Assembly: GCA_022353185.1 (NCBI GenBank)
Contig: JAKRWB010000116.1
Coordinates: 1-20,750 of the forward strand
Origin: ANME-2 cluster archaeon
Lineage (GTDB): Archaea; Halobacteriota; Methanosarcinia; Methanosarcinales; Methanocomedenaceae
Direction: 5' to 3'
Length of the DNA: 20,750 nt
Position 1 is the stretch's first letter, and each line of letters starts with the position of its first letter. Below the pieces are notes generated by a model. It saw only the letters and a program-made list of their open reading frames with translations. It was not told the DNA's origin and did not search any database. The translations under genes and the position numbers were made by a program. Below are positions 13,517 to 20,192 of the stretch, in pieces.

Positions 13517-15361
13517 ATGAAGAAGCGAGCGCTTTTGCCTGACTCACCCGGAGTCTATTTATTTAAAGATAAGGGTGACAATATCATCTATGTGGGTAAG
13601 GCCCTGTCCCTTAAAAAAAGGGTGTCCCAGTACTTTGGGCGCACTGAAAAGGATGCAAAAACAAGGGCACTGGTCAGCTCCATCTCAGACCTTGAATATA
13701 TTGTTACGCCCACTGAACTGGACGCGCTTATCCTGGAATCCAATCTTATTAAGGAACACAAGCCCCGTTATAATGTATGCCTGAAAGATGATAAACAATA
13801 TCCGTTCATCAAGATAACAGTTAAAGAAGATTTTCCCCGGATATTCCTCACACGCAGGAAACTACAGGATGGGGGCAGGTATTTTGGACCATATACCAGC
13901 GCCCGGTCAGTTCGTGAAACCCTTAAACTTATCAACCAGATATTCAAGATCCGTCCGTGTAAAAAGAAGATAACGACTTCGGGAAGAGCGTGTCTCAATT
14001 TCCAGATGGGTTTGTGTAATGCCCCATGCAGCGGGATGATCGATAAAGAAAGGTACCGCATGAATGTGGATAATGCTATCCGGTTCCTGGAAGGCAGAAA
14101 TGAAGAACTGGTGTATAAGCTGGATGAAAGGATGCAGCAGTATGTTGTGCGGGAGGAGTTCGAATCGGCTGCAGTGATACGTGACCAGTTACAGGCCCTA
14201 AACTATACCGTATCGGCACGGCAGCACATCACTGGCGGGTTTGATGATTGGGATGTGGTGGCTGTGGCTGTATCCAATAAGACCGCTGCCGCACAGGTAC
14301 TGTATATCAGGGACGGTAGCCTGGTGGGCCGCTCTGAGTTCACGCTTTATTCCAGGGGCGCTGATGAAGGGGAAGTTATGAGTGCATTTCTAACACAATA
14401 TTACTGTGATGCACCCGTACCTGCGGATATTTCACTGAATATACTGCCCGAGGACCATACCGTGGTGGAATGGCTGCAGGACACGGCGGCCGGGAAGTTG
14501 GACATTACAGTGCCTGGCAGGGGACGTAAGAAAGAACTGGTGGATATGGCATACAAGAACGCCCGGTCACTGCTTACCATGAGCTTACTCAAGGATGATA
14601 AAAGGGAAAAGTCTGGGCACGGCGCACTGATTGAACTTAAAAGTCTGCTGGATCTGGAAAATCTGCCCCATCGAGTAGAAGCGTTTGATATTTCCAATAT
14701 CGGAGGGACTGATGCAGTGGGCAGCATGGTGGTGTTTACTGGAGGCAGGCCTGATAAGCAGCATTACCGACATTATAATATCAAGACCGTGGAAGGTATT
14801 GATGACCCTGCCATGATGAGGGAAGTTATTTCCCGGCGACTGGCACGAATTGCCGGTGTTGGTGTGGGGGAGGAGAATGAAGGATACGGGAGGAATGAGG
14901 AATATGGGGGAAATGAAAATAATAGGGATGAAACGCCTGACCTCATTGTGGTGGATGGCGGGCCCGCACAGTTAAGTGCGGCCACCGGTGCACTTCAGCA
15001 ATGGGGTCTGGATATTCCTGTCATAGGATTAGCCAAGCAGCTTGAAAGTATCCACGTACCGGGGCGTGATACTCCGTTGATACTACCTGCTGACTCTCCG
15101 GGGCTTACCATGCTGAAACATATCAGGGACGAGTCACACAGGTTTGCCATATCGCACCACCGCCGCCGCAGGTCTTCGCGGCTGAGGTCGTCGGTACTGG
15201 ACGAGATACCGGGTGTGGGAAAAAAACGTAAAGAAATGCTGCTCAGGCATTTTGGTTCAGTTGATGGTATCAGGGCAGCCACTCTTGTCGAACTGGAACA
15301 GTTATCAGGCATTAGTAAGGGTACTGCAGCTACGATACATGAAACTATGGCGTCAATCTAG
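13517..15361 (+). CDS. uvrC: Excinuclease ABC subunit C
   Basis: UvrC makes both incisions around damaged DNA after UvrA/UvrB loading. Domains in order: GIY-YIG nuclease for the 3' cut at 1-90 (GVYLF, Tyr25 in IIYVGKA, Arg35, Glu74 in LILESNLIKEH); a cysteine-containing segment (KIRPCKKK, CLNFQMGLCNAPC); the UVR/UvrB-binding helix EEFESAAVIRDQL near 220; the RNase H-like 5' nuclease with Asp in EAFDISNIGGTDAVG and VVDGGPAQL; and a C-terminal tandem helix-hairpin-helix with IPGVGKKRKEMLL and LSGISKGTAATI. At 614 residues it is full length. It carries a purine-encoded Glu/Gly/Asn-rich loop (about 452-475) before DLIVVDGG. uvrA and uvrB are not in the window. UvrABC in mesophilic archaea is generally seen as acquired from bacteria. 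Confidence 0.95.
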   Translation: MKKRALLPDSPGVYLFKDKGDNIIYVGKALSLKKRVSQYFGRTEKDAKTRALVSSISDLEYIVTPTELDALILESNLIKEHKPRYNVCLKDDKQYPFIKITVKEDFPRIFLTRRKLQDGGRYFGPYTSARSVRETLKLINQIFKIRPCKKKITTSGRACLNFQMGLCNAPCSGMIDKERYRMNVDNAIRFLEGRNEELVYKLDERMQQYVVREEFESAAVIRDQLQALNYTVSARQHITGGFDDWDVVAVAVSNKTAAAQVLYIRDGSLVGRSEFTLYSRGADEGEVMSAFLTQYYCDAPVPADISLNILPEDHTVVEWLQDTAAGKLDITVPGRGRKKELVDMAYKNARSLLTMSLLKDDKREKSGHGALIELKSLLDLENLPHRVEAFDISNIGGTDAVGSMVVFTGGRPDKQHYRHYNIKTVEGIDDPAMMREVISRRLARIAGVGVGEENEGYGRNEEYGGNENNRDETPDLIVVDGGPAQLSAATGALQQWGLDIPVIGLAKQLESIHVPGRDTPLILPADSPGLTMLKHIRDESHRFAISHHRRRRSSRLRSSVLDEIPGVGKKRKEMLLRHFGSVDGIRAATLVELEQLSGISKGTAATIHETMASI

Positions 15362-15366
15362 CATAT

Positions 15367-16233
15367 GTGTCAATAAAATTGGACAGCCAAACGCTAACAT
15401 TCTCCTCGGACACGTCATCAAACTCATCCTCAACAAGTACAACAAATTCCCGAAGGATTTCAGGTCTTTTCACATCAGATTTAATTAAAGGACATTGTGT
15501 TCTTAATGGAAAATATCATTGTTATATTTTTTTAAAGGATAGTCTTTTATACTTTAATGTACCAATTGATTTAAGGATACATCATCATTATAATGATGAT
15601 GAGGATAAACTCGAAGTGGAATGCCAGATGACAAAAAACGACCGAAAAGGATTAAGGGATTTTATCCTTAATTGCAAAAGCAGTATTGGACAAATTTCAA
15701 TGCAGCCTTTTCTCTATATTCTGGCATTCACTACCTTCGGCATTGGTGATGCATTGACAGGTGCTTTTCTTATGGGCATAAAAGGTGTGGGTGCAGAATC
15801 AAATGCATTTCTCAGCAATGTCTACTTGACTCAGGGTCCAGGTATGTTCATTGCCATTAAACTCTGGGCAACCCTGGTTATCCTGTTATTAGTGTTAATT
15901 TCGTACATGCAATCTCATGGAAAAGATTACTGGGCTACCAATGGATTCTTAGCTGCTCTTTCTATAGGCGGGATAATGGCAGTTCAGGCCAACATGCAGG
16001 CAATATATAATTATCCTTTCATGAACCCTTCTGAGATAATTTTAATTTTTCTGACGCTTATGTTTGTTTTTGTGATGACAGGGAACTTTGTGGATTCTCA
16101 TGTGGCAAAAAAATCCAAACAGGATATTATTACTTATCATAGGAACCCATCAGAAATGAATTATCCAAACCTGAAAGTAAATGCACATCCTGGAATGGCA
16201 CCAGCATATTCCTGGAACGATAAACAAAAATAG
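15367..16233 (+). CDS. Four-span integral membrane protein with Ser/Thr-rich N-terminus
   Basis: A 288-residue protein starting at GTG 15367, six bases after the uvrC stop and without a clear ribosome-binding site. Residues 8-28 are almost entirely Ser, Thr and Asn. A soluble stretch to about 110 contains a HHHYNDDED acidic/histidine patch. Four hydrophobic helices follow at roughly 115-136, 159-180, 192-213 and 222-242. The core has FGIGDALTGAFLM (Asp128) and GAESNAF (Glu144), resembling the DUF5658-type layout of small four-helix membrane proteins with a conserved Asp in helix 1; that likeness is tentative. The C-terminal tail (about 45 residues) is polar and cytosolic or exterior. Probably co-transcribed with uvrC, but no functional link is apparent. 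Confidence 0.65.
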   Translation: MSIKLDSQTLTFSSDTSSNSSSTSTTNSRRISGLFTSDLIKGHCVLNGKYHCYIFLKDSLLYFNVPIDLRIHHHYNDDEDKLEVECQMTKNDRKGLRDFILNCKSSIGQISMQPFLYILAFTTFGIGDALTGAFLMGIKGVGAESNAFLSNVYLTQGPGMFIAIKLWATLVILLLVLISYMQSHGKDYWATNGFLAALSIGGIMAVQANMQAIYNYPFMNPSEIILIFLTLMFVFVMTGNFVDSHVAKKSKQDIITYHRNPSEMNYPNLKVNAHPGMAPAYSWNDKQK

Positions 16234-16247
16234 CCAAATAAATCTAT

Positions 16248-17504
16248 TTATTTATGATGAGTTTTACTATGCAGTATAAGCTCTTTTGCATGCCTTGCCA
16301 CTTCATCAGGACGCGGGCTAACCCTTGCCGCCCCGCTAAGTACTGAAGCCTCGGCTACTGCTGCTGCAACAACAGGCACCACCCGTTTATCCAATGGTCC
16401 TGGCAGGATATGGTCTTCATCAAGTTCTGAATCGGTTATAATACCCGCCAACGCTCTGGCTGCGGCCATCTTCATCTCGATATTAATATCAGTAGCCCTG
16501 GTATCCAGTGCACCCCTGAAGATACCCGGGAACCCCAGCACGTTGTTCACCTGGTTTGGATAATCTGAACGCCCAGTGGCAACCACGCGTGCTCCGGCTT
16601 CAACTGCATCGTCCGGCATGATCTCAGGTTCGGGATTGGCCATAGCGAATACAATCGGGTCGGGAGCCATGCTGCGGACCATATCCTTAGACACAATACC
16701 TGCTGCAGATACACCAATGAACACATCAGCACCCTGCATGGCAATGTCCAGTTTTCCCATGAGACTGCGGCTGTTTGTCAGGCCGGCAAGCAGGAACTTC
16801 ATGGAGTTCATCCCCTCCCTGCGGGATTGGTGGATTATGCCCCTGCTATCACAGATAATAATATCCCTGACCCCTGCCCTTATCAAGGTAAGGGCAATTG
16901 CAATACCGGCTGCACCTGCACCACTTATTACCACCCTGATGCTATTAATATCCTTATTTACAATCTTCAGAGCGTTAATAAGTCCTGCATAGACAACCAC
17001 CGCAGTACCATGCTGGTCGTCATGGAACACAGGAATGTCAAGTTTGCGTCTCAACCTATCCTCGATTTCGAAACAGCGTGGTGCACTGATATCTTCAAGG
17101 TTAATACCGCCAAATGTGGGTGCGATATGCGTAATTGATTTAATTATCTCTTCGGTATCCTTTGTGTCCAGGCATATTGGAAAGGCATCAACACCACCCA
17201 GCTGCTTGAATAGTATGGCCTTGCCTTCCATCACAGGCAGGGCGGCTGCAGGACCGATATCTCCCAGACCAAGCACAGCAGAGCCGTCTGTGACAATTGC
17301 TACAAAATTGCCTTTGCTTGTATATTTATAGACTTCATCAGGGTTAGCCCGGATGACCCTGCAGGGTTCAGCTACTCCGGGTGTATAATCAACGCTCAGG
17401 TCATGCACATCATCCAGTGACACCTTGCTTGCAACTTCGAGTACCCCGCGGTGTAGTTCGTGTACTTTTAAAGACTCTTCATATATTGAATCATTATTAT
17501 CCAT
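16248..17504 (-). CDS. Malic enzyme (oxaloacetate-decarboxylating malate dehydrogenase)
   Basis: Converts malate to pyruvate and CO2 with reduction of NAD(P)+. In an archaeon it probably connects C4 acids with pyruvate. The short (418-residue) bacterial/archaeal form is present, without the C-terminal phosphotransacetylase-like domain of long MaeB. Visible: VDYTPGVAEPC with Tyr40, EGKAILFK with Lys95, metal ligands in NLEDISAPRCFEIE and FHDDQHGTA, the nucleotide fold GAGAAG at 195-200 with Asp219 (ICDSRG) at the end of the second strand, and FAMANPEPEI further on. Asp219 is more compatible with NAD than NADP, but this is an inference. A GGGA sequence precedes the ATG by about 8 nt. It follows a DUF166 gene by 29 bp on the same strand. 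Confidence 0.92.
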   Translation of the reverse strand: MDNNDSIYEESLKVHELHRGVLEVASKVSLDDVHDLSVDYTPGVAEPCRVIRANPDEVYKYTSKGNFVAIVTDGSAVLGLGDIGPAAALPVMEGKAILFKQLGGVDAFPICLDTKDTEEIIKSITHIAPTFGGINLEDISAPRCFEIEDRLRRKLDIPVFHDDQHGTAVVVYAGLINALKIVNKDINSIRVVISGAGAAGIAIALTLIRAGVRDIIICDSRGIIHQSRREGMNSMKFLLAGLTNSRSLMGKLDIAMQGADVFIGVSAAGIVSKDMVRSMAPDPIVFAMANPEPEIMPDDAVEAGARVVATGRSDYPNQVNNVLGFPGIFRGALDTRATDINIEMKMAAARALAGIITDSELDEDHILPGPLDKRVVPVVAAAVAEASVLSGAARVSPRPDEVARHAKELILHSKTHHK

Positions 17505-17533
17505 ACTTTATCCCTTTCTTTTATTGTATGTAT

Positions 17534-18199
17534 CTATTTCCTTATTGCATCTTCTACTGCCAGCTTGTGCAGCTCTGCAGAACGGTGTATCCCGCCCCCG
17601 GTCCCTCTGACAGCCCGGCAGGGGTACTGCTGCACCAACAACCCGGCCCTGGCTGGAGCTTCCGAGACAGGCACACCCTTAAGCTGCTCTGCCATCCGCC
17701 ATGTGGAGCCGCAGGGAGCGCCCCGTATAACCTTTACGTCACTCACCTTGCCGTCAACAACCTGCACCTCCAGCCGGGGGCGGCCCAGCACTGATGCGAA
17801 CTCGTTTACGGTGGGGTCGGCGTCCTCTCCTATTTCGCAACAGATATCCTCCACCAGTATCCGGGTGCCGCATTGTTCAGATATCCTCTCCAGTTCACGT
17901 GGGTCGCCGGCATTGGACCAGCCGCCGGGGATGATGACGGCTTTTGCACCTGAACGGGCGGCGCGCCTGGTTATCTCGGGGGTGATGTCGGGTTGCAGGC
18001 TGTAGGTGATGAGCAGGTCCGATGACAGGACAGCGGTGTCCAGGTCCAGGTTGTCCACGAAGGGGGCCGGCTCGTCGATGAAGTCGGGTAGGGTTTGGGG
18101 TATGTCTGCTGAGGTGACCTTGAATTCTGTGTGTGCGGCCAGGGTGTCCAGCAGTCGCCTGCCGTACTTGCCGCGGGTGATGACTCCGATGGAGAGCAT
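17534..18199 (-). CDS. DUF166 family protein
   Basis: A 221-residue cytosolic protein of the archaeal DUF166 family, for which a thymidylate-synthase role has been proposed in family descriptions but is not established here. Recognisable parts are the N-terminal strand SIGVITRGKYGRRLLDTL, the central AVIIPGGWSNAGDPRELE, LVEDICCEIGED with a Cys pair, and RGAPCGSTWRMAEQL with another conserved Cys. I chose ATG 18199. The frame can be extended to 18319, but those 40 residues are Pro/Tyr/His-rich, look like read-through of repeat DNA, and overlap the start of a direct repeat. No ribosome-binding site precedes 18199. It lies directly upstream of malic enzyme, probably in one transcript. Confidence 0.75.
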   Translation of the reverse strand: MLSIGVITRGKYGRRLLDTLAAHTEFKVTSADIPQTLPDFIDEPAPFVDNLDLDTAVLSSDLLITYSLQPDITPEITRRAARSGAKAVIIPGGWSNAGDPRELERISEQCGTRILVEDICCEIGEDADPTVNEFASVLGRPRLEVQVVDGKVSDVKVIRGAPCGSTWRMAEQLKGVPVSEAPARAGLLVQQYPCRAVRGTGGGIHRSAELHKLAVEDAIRK

Positions 18200-18251
18200 G
18201 GAGGGTATATTGGGGTGTGGGGAGTGATAAGGGTTTGGCGGGGAACTTGGT

Positions 18252-18506
18252 GTATCGTATGGAACCGGGCGGTGGATGAAGTGCATGTAAGGTGTTATGT
18301 TGGGGTATGGAGAATTCACCGCAGAGGAATGGAAAAATGCATTTCATACTCTTCGGTTATGAACTTATACAATCCATACGGTTGGCTGCCACCCGGCCGC
18401 CCTGACGGGCTGCAGTGGCAGGTTTTATCTAAAAATTAGCAACGAACTTGTGCGAACTGGTACGAACTCTTTGCAGTTTTTCATTTCATTGGAATTATAT
18501 TTTAAC
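18252..18506. repeat. Direct repeat, copy 1 (about 255 bp)
   Basis: This segment recurs at 19637-19908 in the same orientation, about 90% identical by eye. Recurrent blocks include GAAGTGCATGTAAGGTG, CGGTTATGAACTTATA, CCATACGGTTGGCTGCCACC and GCATTTCATT-like ends. It holds a stem-loop (18386-18421) and three GAACT boxes at 18444, 18454 and 18464. No convincing protein is encoded. The left end touches the upstream edge of the DUF166 gene. Confidence 0.8.
18386..18421. repeat. Stem-loop inside direct repeat copy 1
   Basis: CTGCCAC (18386-18392) pairs with GTGGCAG (18415-18421), and the inner GCCC (18399-18402) pairs with GGGC (18407-18410), closing a TGAC loop. The same stem occurs in copy 2 with a different loop. 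Confidence 0.6.
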
Positions 18507-18574
18507 GTACAGGAAAGTATAAACGTATTTCGCTATCGATACAGGTAATTTTTTCAGTTTCAATAAAATAGTTT

Positions 18575-18644
18575 GACAGGATTTACAGGATTTACAGGAT
18601 ATACAGGATTGTATCGTATCCTGTCAATCTTGTTTATCCTGTCC
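18575..18644. repeat. Hairpin of 9-bp tandem repeats (ACAGGATTT type)
   Basis: Four near-identical 9-bp units starting at 18576, 18585, 18594 and 18603 (ACAGGATTT/ACAGGATAT/ACAGGATTG) are followed by three reverse-complement units (ATCCTGTCA, ATCTTGTTT, ATCCTGTCC) at 18618-18644. Together they can fold into a long hairpin. Elements of this sequence type are scattered in many archaeal and bacterial genomes and are usually non-coding. Confidence 0.75.
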
Positions 18645-18685
18645 GAAATTTCCATTTTCTTGAAGACCGACAGCGGGGCTTGTCC

Positions 18686-18760
18686 AAAAATTAGCACTTA
18701 ATTGGTACCAACTCTTCAAAGAGTTCGTTGTGAGTTCGTTTATGTTCGTTGCTAATTTAA
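18686..18760. repeat. Palindromic element of two TTAGCA-to-AACTCTT arms
   Basis: The left arm runs from AAATTAGCA (from 18688) to AACTCTT (18710-18716). The right arm runs from AAGAGTT (18719-18725) to TGCTAATTT (18750-18758). The right arm contains three GTTC boxes (18723, 18734, 18744). Each arm is a diverged copy of the AAATTAGCAACGAAC...GAACTCTTT unit found in both direct-repeat copies. Confidence 0.65.
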
Positions 18761-18818
18761 ATCCCGTCTTTCAAAAATCAGATTGATTCAGTCATAGTTT
18801 ACAGATAAAAAGTTAAAT

Positions 18819-18834
18819 AGTAGAAAATTCTACT
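18819..18834 (+). promoter_or_regulatory. Palindromic operator of toxin-antitoxin module 2
   Basis: AGTAGAA (18819-18825), AA, TTCTACT (18828-18834) is a perfect inverted repeat. It sits between the TATA-like AGTTAAAT (18811-18818) and the ribosome-binding site AGAGGAGA, where the transcript should start. This suits autorepression by the antitoxin. Confidence 0.5.
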
Positions 18835-18851
18835 TTAAAGAGGAGATTTCG

Positions 18852-19106
18852 ATGTACACAAGCATAAAAGTAAAAGGCAGCACCAAAAAGAAACTGGACA
18901 TCCTGCAGTCAAAAATCATTATCAGTACCGGCAAGAAGGTATCCCTCCAAAACGTGCTTGACCGGATATCGGATTATGCCCTGCTGCATGAAAATGAACT
19001 CATAAAGAAAAAGCCTGCGTTGAAGGATGACCCTGCATGGAAAGAGGCGATTGATTGGGGTGAAGAAACTGACGCCTCAAAGGTAGATGAATACCTGTAT
19101 AATTGA
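18852..19106 (+). CDS. vapB: VapB-type antitoxin of module 2
   Basis: An 84-residue protein. Its N-terminal strand and two helices (SIKVKGSTKKKLDILQSKI, then SLQNVLDRISDYALLHENE) fit a ribbon-helix-helix DNA-binding domain. The acidic C-terminus with DPAWKEAIDWGEETD and a final DEYLYN is likely the toxin-binding tail. AGAGGAGA about 6 nt before the ATG is a strong ribosome-binding site. The TGA at 19104-19106 overlaps the GAGGGG that serves the toxin, so the two are coupled. It shows no clear sequence similarity to the antitoxin at 6410 beyond the fold, so the two modules are probably independent acquisitions. The pair is enclosed by direct repeats. Confidence 0.72.
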   Translation: MYTSIKVKGSTKKKLDILQSKIIISTGKKVSLQNVLDRISDYALLHENELIKKKPALKDDPAWKEAIDWGEETDASKVDEYLYN

Positions 19107-19117
19107 GGGGCAGGACA

Positions 19118-19525
19118 ATGGCTGTATTTATTGATACTGGAGCCTTCATGGCTTACAGGAATAAAAAGGACATCTACCATAGGGCAGCGAATGGCCTGGT
19201 GCGCCGCGCCCTGAAAGGTGAGTTCGGTTTAATATTCACTTCAGATTATATCTATGACGAAACCCTTACGCTGGCAATGGTGCGAACGGGAAATAAGGAT
19301 GTGATCAAGGATATATCTGATGTGATGCTTTCATCGCACATTGAGATGTTCATCATTGATGTGGTTATACTGGAGGAGGCGAGGGATTTGTTTTTCCAGT
19401 TATTTGATAAGCGAATCAGTTTTACTGATGCGAGCACCATGGTAGTGATGCAGCAAGAGAATATAGGGAAGATTATCACATTTGATTCGCACTTTAATGG
19501 GATGTTTGAAGTGTTAAATGAATGA
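19118..19525 (+). CDS. vapC: VapC-type PIN-domain ribonuclease toxin of module 2
   Basis: A 135-residue PIN domain with Asp6 in VFIDTGAF, Asp47-Glu48 in YIYDETLTLA, Asp104 in SFTDASTMV and Asp123 in ITFDSHF, the usual Mg2+-binding set of these RNases. I chose the ATG at 19118 because GAGGGG (19105-19110) is 7 nt upstream and the protein then begins at the first PIN strand. A TTG at 19103 would add MRGRT and lie on top of the ribosome-binding site. Length and motifs are complete, so the toxin is likely active. Its RNA target is unknown. The repeat cassette is described in the repeat entries on either side. Confidence 0.85.
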   Translation: MAVFIDTGAFMAYRNKKDIYHRAANGLVRRALKGEFGLIFTSDYIYDETLTLAMVRTGNKDVIKDISDVMLSSHIEMFIIDVVILEEARDLFFQLFDKRISFTDASTMVVMQQENIGKIITFDSHFNGMFEVLNE

Positions 19526-19585
19526 ATGATTTAACGGTATATCATTTTAACTTTTTCTAACTTACTAATCCATGACCAGGACGGA

Positions 19586-19602
19586 AGGTATTTCTTATAC
19601 CT
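19586..19602. repeat. Small perfect hairpin downstream of module 2
   Basis: AGGTAT (19586-19591), loop TTCTT, ATACCT (19597-19602). It lies about 60 nt after the toxin stop, after a T-rich stretch (19543-19556) that may end transcription. It could be a terminator-associated stem or part of the repeat field. Confidence 0.4.
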
Positions 19603-19636
19603 GCCTGCTGTTCACTTTACAGGTAGGGGGCAGGGC

Positions 19637-19908
19637 GTATCGTACGGAACCAGGTGGCGGGTGAAGTGCATGTAAGGTGTTATGTTGGGGTATGGAGAAC
19701 TCACCGCAGAGGAGCAGAGGGCGCAGAGGAATGGAAAAAAGTATTTCGTACTCTTCGGTTATGAACTTATATTATCCATACGGTTGGCTGCCACCCGGCC
19801 GCCCAGAAGGGCTGTGGTGGCAGGTTTTATCTAAATATTAGCAACAAACTCGTGCGAACTGGTACAAACTCTTTATAGTATTGCATTTCATTAAAATTAT
19901 ATTTTAAC
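19637..19908. repeat. Direct repeat, copy 2 (about 272 bp)
   Basis: Same orientation as copy 1 at 18252-18506. It differs by scattered substitutions and by about two extra units of a GCAGAGG-containing repeat (copy 1 has one CCGCAGAGG; copy 2 has three related units near 19700-19730). It carries the same stem-loop (CTGCCACC 19788-19795 with GGTGGCAG 19816-19823, GCCC/GGGC, loop AGAA) and the 10-bp-spaced AACT boxes, two with A for G. Confidence 0.8.
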
Positions 19909-19970
19909 AGCCATGGCGGCACAACTATTGAATATAATATACCACCACTGCAGTCCCATTCACCTGCATC

Positions 19971-20186
19971 TCACCCCGCCAGCATGTGATGCACAACAGC
20001 TTCCATCAATTTCCCGCCATCGGTCTGCGCCTGTGTCAGAACTGGAGGTATGATAAGGTGTGACCCAGAGACCGGAGTTTTGAGGAGATATGGACGGGAG
20101 TTTTTCAACAATACCGCGGGCTTCAGGTCTGTTACCTTTTGACCTAAGGCTAGCACCATTGCTGAGGCAGTATTTTTTTGGGCCAA
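19971..20186 (-). pseudogene. Short orphan frame in phase with the upstream gene, unrecognised
   Basis: An open frame of 71 residues from a TTG at 20186, or continuous codons from the stop at 20193-20195. It contains a patterned stretch (LKNSRPYLLKTPVSGSH, then a C-terminal GGKLMEAVVHHMLAG) that looks protein-like rather than random. No ATG sits near its start, and the frame continues directly from the TAA of the upstream gene with only two codons between. It could be the tail of a broken gene, a small downstream gene with an unusual start, or chance. I recognise no family. Confidence 0.3.
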
Positions 20187-20192
20187 GGTTTC

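Noticed and set aside
18200..18319. A 40-residue N-terminal extension of the DUF166 protein
   Set aside because: The extension is Pro/Tyr/His-rich without domain character, overlaps the left end of a non-coding direct repeat, and the family's first beta-strand begins at the ATG at 18199.
18575..18644. A CRISPR array in the ACAGGATTT repeats
   Set aside because: Units are only 9 bp, contiguous without unique spacers, and mirrored; no cas genes are present.
19103..19117. TTG start for the module 2 toxin
   Set aside because: It overlaps the antitoxin stop and the GAGGGG that serves the ATG at 19118; the PIN fold begins at the later start.
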